Translations under genes and position numbers: made by a program
Shown: piece after piece, positions 24,146-34,073 of the stretch
How positions within the stretch are numbered: position 1 is the stretch's first letter
Layout of the letters: the number at the start of each line of letters is the position of its first letter
Assembly: GCA_040779335.1 (NCBI GenBank)
Contig: JBFONV010000001.1
Coordinates: 1,178,001 to 1,242,000 of the forward strand
DNA length: 64,000 nt
Direction: 5' to 3'
From: JBFONV01 sp040779335
GTDB lineage: Bacteria; Pseudomonadota; Gammaproteobacteria; Enterobacterales; Alteromonadaceae
Notes under the pieces: generated by a model
Seen by the model: only the letters and a program-made list of their open reading frames with translations
Databases searched by the model: none
Told to the model about the DNA's origin: nothing

Positions 24146-25642
24146 ATGAGTAAAGAAATATTACTGGTTGTAGATGCCGTATCAAACGAAAAAGCATTGC
24201 CTCGTGAAAGCATATTTGAAGCAATGGAAACAGCATTAGAGACAGCCACAAAGAAAAAATATGAAGGCGATATCTCTGTTCGTGTATCAATCGATCGTAA
24301 AACTGGCGAGTTTGATACTTTTCGCCGTTGGTTAGTGGTTGAAGACAATGATCAACCTGTTGAAAATCCTTATACTGAAATTGGTTTAGCGGCAGCGCAA
24401 TATGACAATGAATCAATACAGGTAGGTGAGTACGTAGAAGATCAAATCGAATCAGTGAAATTTGATCGTATTACTACACAAACAGCTAAACAAGTAATTG
24501 TTCAAAAAGTACGTGAGGCAGAGCGCGCGTTGGTTGTTGAAGCGTATCAAGAACAAGTGGGTGAACTTATCACGGGCGTTGTTAAAAAAGCCAGTCGTGA
24601 AAATGTCATCTTAGATTTAGGTAATAATGCCGAAGCGATTATTTATCGCGACGAAATGTTACCACGTGAAATCTTCCGTCCAGGCGATCGTGTGCGTGGC
24701 TTATTATTTGAAATTAAGCCAGAGGCTCGCGGTGCACAACTTTTTGTTAGCCGTACTAAGCCTGAAATGTTGATTGAACTATTTCGTGTTGAAGTGCCTG
24801 AAATTGGTGAAGAAATGCTTGAGATCAAAGGCGCAGCTCGTGATCCAGGTTCTCGCGCGAAAATTTCAGTGAAAAGCAATGATAAAAGAATTGATCCTGT
24901 AGGTGCTTGTGTTGGTATGCGTGGTTCACGTGTACAGGCAGTTTCCAGCGAATTAGGTGGCGAGCGTGTTGATATCGTTTTATACGATGATAACCCAGCT
25001 CAATATGTTATCAATGCAATGGCACCAGCAGAAGTCGCATCGATTATCGTTGATGAAGATAAGCATACGATGGATATCGCGGTTGAAGAAGGTAACTTAG
25101 CGATGGCCATTGGTCGTAGTGGTCAAAACATTCGTTTAGCAAGTCAGTTGACTGGTTGGGAACTCAACGTGATGACTGTTGCTGATATGAATGAAAAGCA
25201 TCAAGCTGAAAACGACAAAGTGTTAACGCTTTTCACTGAAAAATTAGATTTGGATGAAGATTTCGCCACTATGCTTTGTGAAGAAGGTTTTACTTCTTTA
25301 GAAGAGATCGCTTATGTACCAACAGCTGAAATGTTGGAAATTGACGGTATGGACGAAGATATTGTTGAAGAGCTACGTGAACGTGCAAAAGAAGCGTTAA
25401 CAATGCAAGCATTAGCGACAGAGGAATCATTAGAGGGAGCAGAACCTGCCGCTGACTTATTAGCGCTTGAAGGTTTAGATCGTCATTTAGCTTATGTTTT
25501 GGCAAGTCGAGGTGTTATTACCCTTGAAGATTTGGCCGAACAGGGCGTAGACGAAATAGCGGACATTGAAGAATTAGATGAAACCAAGGCGGGCGAGCTT
25601 ATTATGGCCGCACGTAATATTTGTTGGTTTAACGAAGAATAA
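24146..25642 (+). CDS. nusA: Transcription termination/antitermination factor NusA
   Basis: A 498-residue RNA polymerase-binding protein controlling pausing, termination and antitermination. Domains in order: N-terminal RNAP-binding domain (1-~130), S1 (~135-200, GELITGVVKKASRENVILDLG), two KH domains (~230-345, including GACVGMRGSRVQAV and AMAIGRSGQNIRLAS) and two C-terminal acidic helix-hairpin-helix repeats (~365-495). This is the full E. coli-type architecture. It lies between rimP and infB with short gaps and no separate promoter evident. Confidence 0.97.
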   Translation: MSKEILLVVDAVSNEKALPRESIFEAMETALETATKKKYEGDISVRVSIDRKTGEFDTFRRWLVVEDNDQPVENPYTEIGLAAAQYDNESIQVGEYVEDQIESVKFDRITTQTAKQVIVQKVREAERALVVEAYQEQVGELITGVVKKASRENVILDLGNNAEAIIYRDEMLPREIFRPGDRVRGLLFEIKPEARGAQLFVSRTKPEMLIELFRVEVPEIGEEMLEIKGAARDPGSRAKISVKSNDKRIDPVGACVGMRGSRVQAVSSELGGERVDIVLYDDNPAQYVINAMAPAEVASIIVDEDKHTMDIAVEEGNLAMAIGRSGQNIRLASQLTGWELNVMTVADMNEKHQAENDKVLTLFTEKLDLDEDFATMLCEEGFTSLEEIAYVPTAEMLEIDGMDEDIVEELRERAKEALTMQALATEESLEGAEPAADLLALEGLDRHLAYVLASRGVITLEDLAEQGVDEIADIEELDETKAGELIMAARNICWFNEE

Positions 25643-25665
25643 TTATCACCGGGAGTAAATAATAG

Positions 25666-28353
25666 ATGGCAAATGTAACGGTAGAAGAACTTGCCAAAGA
25701 AATTGGTACGCCGGTAGAACGTTTAGTGAGTCAGTTAGCTGACTCAGGCGTTCAAAAATCGGTTACCGATTCAGTTACGCAGCAAGAAAAAGAAACCTTG
25801 TTAGAATATTTGAAAAAACAACATGGTGATGACAGCTCGGCTAAGCCGAGTAAAATGACGCTAAATCGTAAGAAAAAGTCGACATTAGTGCTTGGCCATG
25901 GCAGCAAAGCCAAATCGGTACAAGTTGAAGTGCGCAAAAAACGCACCTATGTCAAACGTAGCGAATTAGAAGAACAGCAAATAGCTGAAGCTAATGCTAA
26001 AGCTGAAGAAGAAGCTAAAGCAAAAGCTGAGGCTGACGCTAAAGCGAAAGCTGAAGCTGATGCAAAAGAAGCGGAAAATGCTAAAGCGGCGCAAGCGGCA
26101 AAAGCTGAAGTAGAAGCAGAAGCTAAAGCGAAGGCAAAAGCAGAAGCTGAAGCGAAAGCTAAGCAAGCGGCTATAGAAAAAGCTAAAAATATTGAAGAAA
26201 GCGCCACCAAAGCTCCTCAAGCACCAGCTGAAACAGAAGAAGCGAAGAAATTACGCTTGCAACAAGAAGCGGAAGCTGCTGCCAAAGCGGAAGAAGAAGC
26301 TCGTTTAAGTGCCGAGAAAGCGAAGAAACTTGCGGAAGAAAACGAAGCTCGTTGGAAAGCTGAAGAAGAGGCACGTAAAGCGAAAGAAAAAGAAGTTGTT
26401 CATTTAACCTCTTCAAAATACGCTCAAGAAGCTGAAGATAAAGTTGACTCTGAAGATGAAGGCAGTCGTCGTCGTCGTAAGAAGAAAACAGGCCAACAAG
26501 ATCGCAATAAAGGCGCTCGTGGTGGTAAAGGTCGAGGTAAGCTAACGTTAAATGCGCCACAAAGCTTGCAGCATGGTTTCCAAAAACCAGTGGAAGCGAA
26601 AATTCAAGAAGTACGTATCGGTGAAACGATTTCAGTTGCTGAATTGGCCAATAAGATGTCAGTTAAGGGTGCTGAGGTTGTTAAAGTTATGTTTAAAATG
26701 GGGGCTATGGCAACCATTAACCAAGTAATAGACCAAGAAACAGCAGCATTAGTTGCTGAAGAAATGGGTCGCGAAGTGGTACTTGTTAAAGAAAATGCGC
26801 TTGAAGAAGCTGTATTGTCTGATCGTGGTCATTCTGGAAAGGCGATAACTCGCGCTCCAGTGGTTACTATCATGGGCCACGTTGACCATGGTAAAACATC
26901 ATTGCTTGATTACATTCGTGAAGCGAAAGTAGCAGCGGGTGAAGCCGGTGGTATTACGCAGCATATTGGTGCTTATCATGTCGAAACAGGTCATGGCATG
27001 ATCACTTTCCTTGATACTCCTGGTCATGCGGCGTTTACAGCAATGCGTTCACGTGGTGCTAAAGCTACCGATATCGTTATTATCGTTGTTGCTGCCGATG
27101 ATGGTGTTATGCCGCAAACGATTGAAGCTATTCAACATGCTAAAGCATCAGATGCGCCTATTATCATTGCTGTTAACAAAATGGATAAAGAAGGTGCAGA
27201 TCCTGATCGTGTTAAGAGCGAATTATCTCAACACGACGTTCTTTCAGAAGAATGGGGTGGTGATGTTCAATTCTGTCACGTTTCAGCGAAAACGGGCTTA
27301 GGTATTGATGAACTATTGGATGCGATATTATTGCAATCTGAAGTATTAGAATTAACCGCTGTTGTTGATAAAATGGCAAACGGCGTAGTTGTTGAATCTA
27401 AGCTTGATAAAGGGCGCGGACCTGTTGCAACTGTTCTTGTCCAAGAAGGTACGTTACATCAAGGTGATATTGTTCTATGTGGCCTAGAATACGGTCGTGT
27501 GCGTGCGATGCGTGACGAGAACGGTAAACCAATTCAATCAGCTGGTCCTTCGATTCCCGTTGAAATATTAGGACTAAGTGGTGTGCCACAGTCTGGTGAT
27601 GAAGCGACTGTTGTTAAAGATGAGAAAAAAGCGCGCGAAGTTGCTTTATATCGTCAAGGTAAATTCCGAGATGTGAAACTAGCGCGTCAACAAAAAGCTA
27701 AACTTGAGAACATGTTCTCTAACATGGCTGAAGGTGATGTTTCTGAAGTTAACATCGTCCTTAAATCTGACGTACAAGGTTCACTTGAAGCTATCTCTGA
27801 TTCACTTACTAAATTGTCTACAGATGAAGTTAAAGTGAAGATCATTGGTAGTGGTGTCGGTGGAATTACTGAAACTGATGCAACGCTGGCGGCTGCGTCA
27901 AATGCGATTGTAGTTGGCTTTAACGTTCGTGCAGATGCCGCGGCTCGTAAAGTCATTGAATCAGAAAACATTGATTTACGTTACTATAGTGTTATTTACG
28001 CCTTGATTGAAGAAGTTAAGCAAGCGATGAGTGGTATGCTTGCACCAGAATTTAAGCAAGAAATTATTGGTCTTGCTGAAGTTCGTGACGTCTTTAAGTC
28101 ACCTAAAATTGGTGCTATCGCGGGTTGTATGGTTACCGAAGGTATCATCAAGCGTAGTGCCCCAATTCGAGTGTTACGTGACAATGTTGTTATTTACGAA
28201 GGCGAACTTGAATCACTACGTCGTTTTAAAGATGATGTTCAAGAAGTTCGTAACGGTACTGAGTGTGGTATCGGTGTTAAGAACTACAATGATGTTCGCG
28301 TAGGTGATCAAATAGAAGTATTTGAGACAGTGGAAATTAAACGTACTCTGTAA
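25666..28353 (+). CDS. infB: Translation initiation factor IF-2
   Basis: An 895-residue GTPase that brings initiator tRNA to the 30S subunit. It has an N-terminal IF2_N domain (~1-50) and a long Ala/Glu/Lys-rich linker (~95-265). A second IF2_N-like segment leads into the G domain with GHVDHGKTSLLD, DTPGHAAF and NKMD, followed by beta-barrel and C-terminal fMet-tRNA-binding domains ending VETVEIKRTL. Internal starts giving shorter isoforms, as in E. coli, were not assessed. GGGAG precedes ATG 25666. Confidence 0.97.
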   Translation: MANVTVEELAKEIGTPVERLVSQLADSGVQKSVTDSVTQQEKETLLEYLKKQHGDDSSAKPSKMTLNRKKKSTLVLGHGSKAKSVQVEVRKKRTYVKRSELEEQQIAEANAKAEEEAKAKAEADAKAKAEADAKEAENAKAAQAAKAEVEAEAKAKAKAEAEAKAKQAAIEKAKNIEESATKAPQAPAETEEAKKLRLQQEAEAAAKAEEEARLSAEKAKKLAEENEARWKAEEEARKAKEKEVVHLTSSKYAQEAEDKVDSEDEGSRRRRKKKTGQQDRNKGARGGKGRGKLTLNAPQSLQHGFQKPVEAKIQEVRIGETISVAELANKMSVKGAEVVKVMFKMGAMATINQVIDQETAALVAEEMGREVVLVKENALEEAVLSDRGHSGKAITRAPVVTIMGHVDHGKTSLLDYIREAKVAAGEAGGITQHIGAYHVETGHGMITFLDTPGHAAFTAMRSRGAKATDIVIIVVAADDGVMPQTIEAIQHAKASDAPIIIAVNKMDKEGADPDRVKSELSQHDVLSEEWGGDVQFCHVSAKTGLGIDELLDAILLQSEVLELTAVVDKMANGVVVESKLDKGRGPVATVLVQEGTLHQGDIVLCGLEYGRVRAMRDENGKPIQSAGPSIPVEILGLSGVPQSGDEATVVKDEKKAREVALYRQGKFRDVKLARQQKAKLENMFSNMAEGDVSEVNIVLKSDVQGSLEAISDSLTKLSTDEVKVKIIGSGVGGITETDATLAAASNAIVVGFNVRADAAARKVIESENIDLRYYSVIYALIEEVKQAMSGMLAPEFKQEIIGLAEVRDVFKSPKIGAIAGCMVTEGIIKRSAPIRVLRDNVVIYEGELESLRRFKDDVQEVRNGTECGIGVKNYNDVRVGDQIEVFETVEIKRTL

Positions 28354-28471
28354 CTTTAATGAATGGCTAATTTCGTCTAAGGCCTATATAAAGTAAGTTT
28401 TAGTGCTACCTTGTATGCTTTAGACGTTACTCGCTTAAATTAAAAGTAACAGTTGCAGAAATAAAAATATT

Positions 28472-28497
28472 AAAATGGGGGCTTAGCCTCCATTTTT
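28472..28497 (+). terminator. Terminator/attenuator between infB and rbfA
   Basis: AAAATGGGGGC (28472-28482) pairs with GCCTCCATTTT (28486-28496) with one G-T wobble and a 3-base loop, then Ts. It is placed 56 bases before rbfA, so it should reduce rather than abolish downstream expression unless rbfA has its own promoter. Confidence 0.65.
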
Positions 28498-28552
28498 AGC
28501 TATATAACTTATGTATATCATAAAATTGTATAGCTTGGTTAGGAGTTTTGTT

Positions 28553-28960
28553 ATGGCAAGAGAATTTGCTAGAACCGATAGAGTAGGACAACAAATTCAA
28601 AAGGAAATTGCAACAATACTGATGCGAGAAGTAAAGGATCCTCGCTTAAGTATGACGACAGTTTCAGCCGTTGAAGTGACTAGAGATTTAGCGTATGCAA
28701 AAATTTTCGTCACGTTTTTTACTAATGAGCCAAGTGAAATTGAAAGTTCAGTTGAGGTCCTTAACGACGCCGCTGGTTTTATTCGTTCATTACTCGCTAA
28801 AAAATTACGCGCGCGCATTATGCCAAACCTTCGTTTTGTCTATGACAAATCTATGGCTGAAGGGGTACGTATGAGTACTCTAGTAGATCAGGCTGTAGCA
28901 AGTGACAAACACTTGATGGATGAAGACAGCGCTGAAAGTAGCGAGCCAGAGGAAAAATAG
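28553..28960 (+). CDS. rbfA: Ribosome-binding factor A
   Basis: A 135-residue KH-like protein that binds the 30S subunit and helps 16S rRNA 5'-end maturation, especially in the cold. Signature: REFARTDRVGQQIQKEIA, KDPRLSMTTVSAVEVTRDLAYAKIFV and PNLRFVYDKS. The frame is open from 28511. ATG 28553 gives the family N-terminus and has AGGAG seven bases upstream. It is followed after three bases by truB. Confidence 0.95.
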   Translation: MAREFARTDRVGQQIQKEIATILMREVKDPRLSMTTVSAVEVTRDLAYAKIFVTFFTNEPSEIESSVEVLNDAAGFIRSLLAKKLRARIMPNLRFVYDKSMAEGVRMSTLVDQAVASDKHLMDEDSAESSEPEEK

Positions 28961-28963
28961 TCA

Positions 28964-29926
28964 ATGGCTAAACGTAGAAAAGGCCGTGCTGTCAATGGCG
29001 TTTTGTTATTGGATAAACCCTACGAAATGTCATCAAACCACGCATTACAAAGGGTTAAGCATATATATTTTGCCCAAAAAGCGGGGCATACTGGCGCTCT
29101 AGATCCACTCGCGACAGGTATGCTGCCAATTTGCTTAGGAGAAGGTACAAAGTTTTCGCAGTTTTTACTTGATACCGATAAAACCTATCAAGTAACCGCA
29201 AAACTGGGCATTAGAACAACTACCAGTGATGCCGATGGTGAAGTGGTTGCTGAAAAGCAGGTAGACATATCGAGTGAACAATTGTTGCAAGCGCTTGACT
29301 CTTTTAGAGGGACGACACAACAGGTTCCTTCTATGTATTCAGCGTTAAAATATCAAGGGCAACCATTATATAAGTACGCTAGAGAAGGGATAGAAGTACC
29401 TCGTGAATCACGAGATATCACTGTTTTTCGTCTGGATTTATTGCGCTTTGAAGGTGATGAGGTTGATCTTGATATTCATGTCTCAAAAGGCACGTATATT
29501 AGAACCATTATTGACGATTTAGGTGAGTTGTTAGGCTGTGGTGCTCATGTTGCGCATTTGCGCAGGAGTGCGGTTGGTAATTATCCTATGGATAAAATGG
29601 TTACTATTGAACAATTGGAGGCTCTACTTGAGCAGGCGAAACAACAAGATATCTCACCATCGCAGTTGTTAGACCCATTGTTATTACCGATGAATACCGC
29701 GGTAGATGGTTTACCTAGCGTCTATATTGATGAAATGTCTGCCAATTATTTACGTCATGGTAACCCTGTACGGGCTTTTAACGCACCTAGTGAAGGTTTA
29801 GTGCAAGTCTATGTCGGTGAAGAAAAAGAAGACTGTCAATCTGCCGAATTCATTGGTGTTGGCGTTATTGATGATGACGGTTTAGTTGCGCCAAAACGAA
29901 TTACGGTACTTGATGCGCTGTCATAG
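28964..29926 (+). CDS. truB: tRNA pseudouridine(55) synthase TruB
   Basis: A 320-residue enzyme that converts U55 of the tRNA T-loop to pseudouridine. The catalytic Asp is in GHTGALDPLATGMLP. KTYQVTAKLGIRTTTSDADGE and SKGTYIRTIIDDLGE are further family motifs, and the C-terminal PUA-like region is present. It starts three bases after rbfA, so the two are coupled. Confidence 0.96.
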   Translation: MAKRRKGRAVNGVLLLDKPYEMSSNHALQRVKHIYFAQKAGHTGALDPLATGMLPICLGEGTKFSQFLLDTDKTYQVTAKLGIRTTTSDADGEVVAEKQVDISSEQLLQALDSFRGTTQQVPSMYSALKYQGQPLYKYAREGIEVPRESRDITVFRLDLLRFEGDEVDLDIHVSKGTYIRTIIDDLGELLGCGAHVAHLRRSAVGNYPMDKMVTIEQLEALLEQAKQQDISPSQLLDPLLLPMNTAVDGLPSVYIDEMSANYLRHGNPVRAFNAPSEGLVQVYVGEEKEDCQSAEFIGVGVIDDDGLVAPKRITVLDALS

Positions 29927-29971
29927 TTATAAGTACAAATAAAGTTTATCAAGCGCACGCTAACTTAATTG

Positions 29972-29999
29972 TTGCAATCAAGACTGTTACTGATAGAAT
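29972..29999 (+). promoter_or_regulatory. Predicted promoter of rpsO
   Basis: TTGCAA (29972-29977) and TAGAAT (29994-29999) are 16 bases apart, ~90 bases before rpsO. A leader hairpin, TCACCC (30013-30018) with GGGTGA (30040-30045), follows. It could take part in the autoregulation known for rpsO, but that is inference. Confidence 0.45.
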
Positions 30000-30089
30000 A
30001 CGCGCTCTTTTATCACCCTGGCTGAATTAGTGTTTGGCTGGGTGAGAATTTTTAATATACCTTCGGGTATTAAACACTAAGGATTTATT

Positions 30090-30359
30090 ATGTCTTTAAA
30101 TGCTGCACAAAAAGCTGCAATCGTTGCAGAATATGCACAACAAGAAGGTGATACTGGTTCACCTGAAGTACAAGTTGCTTTATTAACAACTCAAATTAAC
30201 CATCTTCAAGGTCACTTTAAAGAGCACATCCACGATCATCACTCTCGTCGCGGTTTGTTACGTATGGTTAGTCAACGTCGTAAATTACTTGATTACTTAA
30301 AGCGTAAAAATACTGACCGTTATACTACATTGATCGGTAAATTAGGTTTACGTCGTTAA
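30090..30359 (+). CDS. rpsO: 30S ribosomal protein S15
   Basis: An 89-residue primary 16S rRNA-binding protein of the 30S platform. It is full length, with the conserved DTGSPEVQVALLT, LQGHFKEHIHDHHSRRGLL and RRKLLDYLK segments. It has its own predicted promoter and is followed by a perfect terminator, yet sits in the usual truB-rpsO-pnp order. Confidence 0.98.
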   Translation: MSLNAAQKAAIVAEYAQQEGDTGSPEVQVALLTTQINHLQGHFKEHIHDHHSRRGLLRMVSQRRKLLDYLKRKNTDRYTTLIGKLGLRR

Positions 30360-30383
30360 TCCTGAGCCTTAAAAAAGAACATC

Positions 30384-30411
30384 AAAAAAGGAGCCAATTG
30401 GCTCCTTTTTT
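30384..30411 (+). terminator. Terminator after rpsO
   Basis: A perfect palindrome: AAAAAAGGAGCC (30384-30395), loop AATT-centred, then GGCTCCTTTTTT. A very stable intrinsic terminator, 25 bases after the rpsO stop. Confidence 0.92.
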
Positions 30412-30760
30412 ATTATGAACTTTATTCACTATTAAGCTTATTACACTGCAACGCGTTAATTTTTGCTGTTGTTTTGCTTCATTACCGTCTCCATTATTCT
30501 TGTTTGCAACCGACCAACATAAGCAAAAATTTACCGTATTGCCGGTTTTTTATTTATAAAGACCACTCTAACTGCTTTCTAACTAGTAATACCTGCTCAG
30601 GTCAGTATAATGTGCGTGCAAATTTTTTATAATTGCAAAAAATAATCAATCAAACTGTATAATTTTTTGTTCAACTCAAGGTGTAATTTAGCACGGATAA
30701 TGAGTGAATAAATAATTGTACAGATTGGTTAAAATCTAAAGAAATTAAGGAACTAAATAC
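30412..30760. other. pnp leader region
   Basis: About 350 non-coding bases between the rpsO terminator and pnp. A TATAAT (30606-30611) could be a -10 for pnp but has no good -35 partner. In E. coli a leader stem cut by RNase III mediates PNPase autoregulation. I could not pick out an equivalent long stem by eye. Confidence 0.35.
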
Positions 30761-32890
30761 ATGTTCAAACCTGTTACTAAAACATTTGAATTCGGTCAAC
30801 ATACTGTAACTCTAGAAACTGGCGTTATCGCTCGTCAAGCAACTTGTGCCGTAATGGCAAGCATGGATGATACATCTGTATTAGTATCTGTTGTTGGCAA
30901 AAAAGAAGCTAAAGAAGGCCAAGACTTTTTCCCATTAACAGTTAACTATCAAGAACGTACTTATGCTGCTGGTAAAATACCAGGCGGCTTCTTTAAGCGT
31001 GAAGGTCGTCCTTCAGAAGAAGAAACACTTATTGCTCGTTTAATTGACCGCCCAATTCGTCCGTTGTTTCCTGAAGGATTCACTAACGAAGTTCAAGTTA
31101 TTATCACTGTTGTTTCAGCAAACCCTGAAATTGCCCCTGATATTATTTCACTATTAGGTACCTCAGCAGCGCTAGCCATCTCAGGTATGCCGTTTAGCGG
31201 TCCTGTAGGTGCAGCACGTGTTGGTTATGCTGATGGAAAATATATCCTTAACCCGCTCCAATCTGAACTAGCATCTTCACAATTAGACCTAGTTGTCTCT
31301 GGTACTGATTCGGCGGTATTAATGGTTGAATCTGAAGCCGATGTACTTTCTGAAGAAGTAATGCTTGGTGCAGTTGTTTATGGTCATGAGCAAATGCAAA
31401 CAGCTATCACTGCGATTAAAGAGATGGCGGCGGAAGTTGGTAATGCTAAATGGGAATGGGAAGCGCCGGTTAAAAACGCTGATTTAGTTGCTAAAATTGC
31501 CGAGCTTTCAGAAGCACAAGTTAATGAAGCGTATCAAATTACTGAAAAAGCGGTTCGTTATGAAAAAGTTGCTGAAATTCGTAACTCAGTAATAGAGCAG
31601 TTACTAGAAGCTGATGCAGAATTAAACGTTCAAGAAGCAAAAGATTTATTCCACGACCTTGAAAAAACCGTAGTTCGCGGTCGTATTACTCAAGGTTCTC
31701 CACGTATTGATGGTCGTGATCCTGAAATGATTCGTGCGCTTGACGTTATGACGGGTGTACTTCCTCGTACACATGGTAGCGCAGTATTTACACGTGGTGA
31801 AACACAAGCTTTAGTTACTGCTACATTAGGTACACAACGAGATGCGCAGCGTCTTGATACTTTAATGGGTGAAAAAACTGACGCCTTTATGCTTCATTAT
31901 AATTTCCCTCCGTATTGTGTTGGTGAAACCGGTTTTGTTGGTTCACCTAAGCGTCGTGAAATTGGTCATGGTCGTCTAGCTAAACGCGGTATGTTAGCGG
32001 TTATGCCTTCGGCTGATGAATTCCCATATGCTGTTCGCGTTGTTTCAGAAATTACTGAATCAAACGGTTCATCTTCAATGGCATCAGTTTGTGGTACTTC
32101 TTTAGCATTAATGGATGCAGGTGTTCCAATTAAAGCATCTGTTGCTGGTATTGCCATGGGGCTAGTAAAAGAGGGTGACAACTTTGTTGTACTTTCAGAT
32201 ATCTTAGGCGATGAAGACCATTTAGGTGATATGGACTTTAAAGTTGCAGGTACTACCGCAGGTATTACAGCACTTCAAATGGACATAAAAATTGAAGGTA
32301 TTACGCAAGAGATCATGCAAATTGCGTTAAACCAAGCAAAAGCTGCTCGCACACACATATTGAGTGTGATGGATGAAGCGATTACTGGTCATCGTGAAGA
32401 AATTTCTCAATTCGCTCCACGTATTCATACCATGAAAGTAAGCACTGATAAAATTCGTGACATTATCGGTAAAGGTGGCGCAACAATTCGTCAATTAACC
32501 GAAGAAACGGGTACAACTATCGAAATTGATGACGATGGTACTGTTAAGATTGCCGCGACTGATGGCGAACAAGCTAAAGATGCAATTGCTCGTATTACTG
32601 CACTTACTGCAGAAATTGAAGTAGGCTCTTTTTACACAGGTAAAGTTGTTCGAATCGTTGATTTTGGCGCGTTTGTTAATGTATTGCCAGGTAAAGACGG
32701 TTTAGTTCATATCTCGCAAATATCAGACGAACGTGTTAACAACGTTAGCGACGTTCTAAGTGAAGGACAAGAAGTTAAAGTTAAAGTGCTTGAAGTAGAC
32801 CGTCAAGGTCGTGTTCGTTTAAGCATAAAAGAAGCAATGGAAAAGCCGGCTGAACAAAGTTCAGAAGCGGCACCAGAAGTTGCTGAATAA
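30761..32890 (+). CDS. pnp: Polyribonucleotide nucleotidyltransferase (PNPase)
   Basis: A 709-residue 3'-5' phosphorolytic exoribonuclease of the RNA degradosome. Domains: first RNase PH core (~1-215), alpha linker, second catalytic RNase PH core (~310-545, with DILGDEDHLGDMDFKVAGT), KH (~555-620, IGKGGATIRQL) and S1 (~622-690, GSFYTGKVVRIVDFGAFVNV). Normal length. AAGGA precedes ATG 30761. It is followed by its own terminator and nlpI, as in enterics. Confidence 0.97.
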   Translation: MFKPVTKTFEFGQHTVTLETGVIARQATCAVMASMDDTSVLVSVVGKKEAKEGQDFFPLTVNYQERTYAAGKIPGGFFKREGRPSEEETLIARLIDRPIRPLFPEGFTNEVQVIITVVSANPEIAPDIISLLGTSAALAISGMPFSGPVGAARVGYADGKYILNPLQSELASSQLDLVVSGTDSAVLMVESEADVLSEEVMLGAVVYGHEQMQTAITAIKEMAAEVGNAKWEWEAPVKNADLVAKIAELSEAQVNEAYQITEKAVRYEKVAEIRNSVIEQLLEADAELNVQEAKDLFHDLEKTVVRGRITQGSPRIDGRDPEMIRALDVMTGVLPRTHGSAVFTRGETQALVTATLGTQRDAQRLDTLMGEKTDAFMLHYNFPPYCVGETGFVGSPKRREIGHGRLAKRGMLAVMPSADEFPYAVRVVSEITESNGSSSMASVCGTSLALMDAGVPIKASVAGIAMGLVKEGDNFVVLSDILGDEDHLGDMDFKVAGTTAGITALQMDIKIEGITQEIMQIALNQAKAARTHILSVMDEAITGHREEISQFAPRIHTMKVSTDKIRDIIGKGGATIRQLTEETGTTIEIDDDGTVKIAATDGEQAKDAIARITALTAEIEVGSFYTGKVVRIVDFGAFVNVLPGKDGLVHISQISDERVNNVSDVLSEGQEVKVKVLEVDRQGRVRLSIKEAMEKPAEQSSEAAPEVAE

Positions 32891-32922
32891 CATAATCTTG
32901 TTAAGTTTATAACTTGTAACAT

Positions 32923-32952
32923 AAAAAGGGAGTCATTAGACTCCCTTTTTTA
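32923..32952 (+). terminator. Terminator after pnp
   Basis: AAAAAGGGAGTC (32923-32934), loop ATTA, GACTCCCTTTTT (32939-32950). A perfect 12-bp stem with a T run. Confidence 0.92.
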
Positions 32953-33129
32953 TATAATCACACTCAAATAAAACCTTGTTGTCGCATGAATTAATGTCAT
33001 TGGGGTAAGTTGCCTGAACTCCCTTGTGATAAAGTGCCCAGTGTCAACTGAAGGTGTTTTAGCTAAGTAAGGCTATAGTTTGGTTGATAAACTAGCCATT
33101 TTCTTCTTTCAAATAGGTGATTAGCTTTC

Positions 33130-34020
33130 GTGAATTTAATTATAAAACTGGCGATAATAACTACTGTATTAATGATGCAAGGGTGTGTGTCGTCACAGTA
33201 TTCCTCAGATAACAGCATGAGTCAGTTGATCATTGCTGAACCGTTATCAATAAATTATAAAAGTGAAATTGCACTTGCAAGGCTCACTGAAGTTATTCAA
33301 CGTGCCGATATACGAGACGATCAGCGCGCACAACTTTATTATGATCGCGGCGTAATATACGACAGTGTCGGTTTGCGTTCGCTTGCGCGTTTAGATTTTA
33401 ATCGCGCCCTTAGGTTAAAACCTGATCTGGTTGATGCCCATAATTTTTTAGGTATTCATTACACGCAGTTGCAAGAGTTTAATCAGGCCTATGATGCGTT
33501 TGACTCGGCGATTGACTTATCACCTGAGCATGAGTACGCCTATTTGAATCGTGGTATCGCGCTTTATTACGGTGGCCGACCTCAACTTGCTGTTGAAGAT
33601 TTTAAAGTTTTTCATGAAAGTCAGACGTCAGATCCCTATCGTTTATTGTGGTTATATTTGGCTGAAGTAGAAATTAATCCTGAAAAAGCGAAGAAAGAGT
33701 TGCTTGAGGGGAGTCAATTAGTCGCTGATTCCATATGGGCGAAGCAGGTTATCCAATTATTTTTGGGAAAAGTCACACATTCAACGTTTATCGATCGTTT
33801 AACCATTAATGTACAATCAAATAAAGAGTTGACTGAGCGCTTATGTGAAGCTTATTTTTACCTAGGAAAGTATAGTCAAATTCAGCATCAACCCAGTGTT
33901 GCCGCTAATTATTTTAAATTAGCATTAAGCACTAATGTTTACGAATTCGTTGAGCATAGGTATGCAAAATTGGAATTGGATTTAATGCGGGAAACAATTA
34001 GTGGCCGCGTTGAACCGTAA
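33130..34020 (+). CDS. nlpI: Lipoprotein NlpI (TPR-containing)
   Basis: A 296-residue outer-membrane-type lipoprotein. It has a signal peptide with lipobox MQGC (Cys ~19), then several TPR helices (e.g. AQLYYDRGVIYDSVGLRSLA and AHNFLGIHYTQLQEFNQAYD). E. coli NlpI is an adaptor for peptidoglycan hydrolases and the protease Prc. Position directly after pnp supports orthology. Start GTG 33130, preceded by a modest AGGTGA. It is followed by another exported protein gene 53 bases later. Confidence 0.92.
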   Translation: MNLIIKLAIITTVLMMQGCVSSQYSSDNSMSQLIIAEPLSINYKSEIALARLTEVIQRADIRDDQRAQLYYDRGVIYDSVGLRSLARLDFNRALRLKPDLVDAHNFLGIHYTQLQEFNQAYDAFDSAIDLSPEHEYAYLNRGIALYYGGRPQLAVEDFKVFHESQTSDPYRLLWLYLAEVEINPEKAKKELLEGSQLVADSIWAKQVIQLFLGKVTHSTFIDRLTINVQSNKELTERLCEAYFYLGKYSQIQHQPSVAANYFKLALSTNVYEFVEHRYAKLELDLMRETISGRVEP

Positions 34021-34073
34021 CCTTATTAACTGATCAAGCATTAACTGATCATGCATTAACTACTTGTGAGATA

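Noticed and set aside
25947..26220. Minus-strand frames opposite the infB linker
   Set aside because: Low-complexity antisense of the Ala/Glu/Lys linker.
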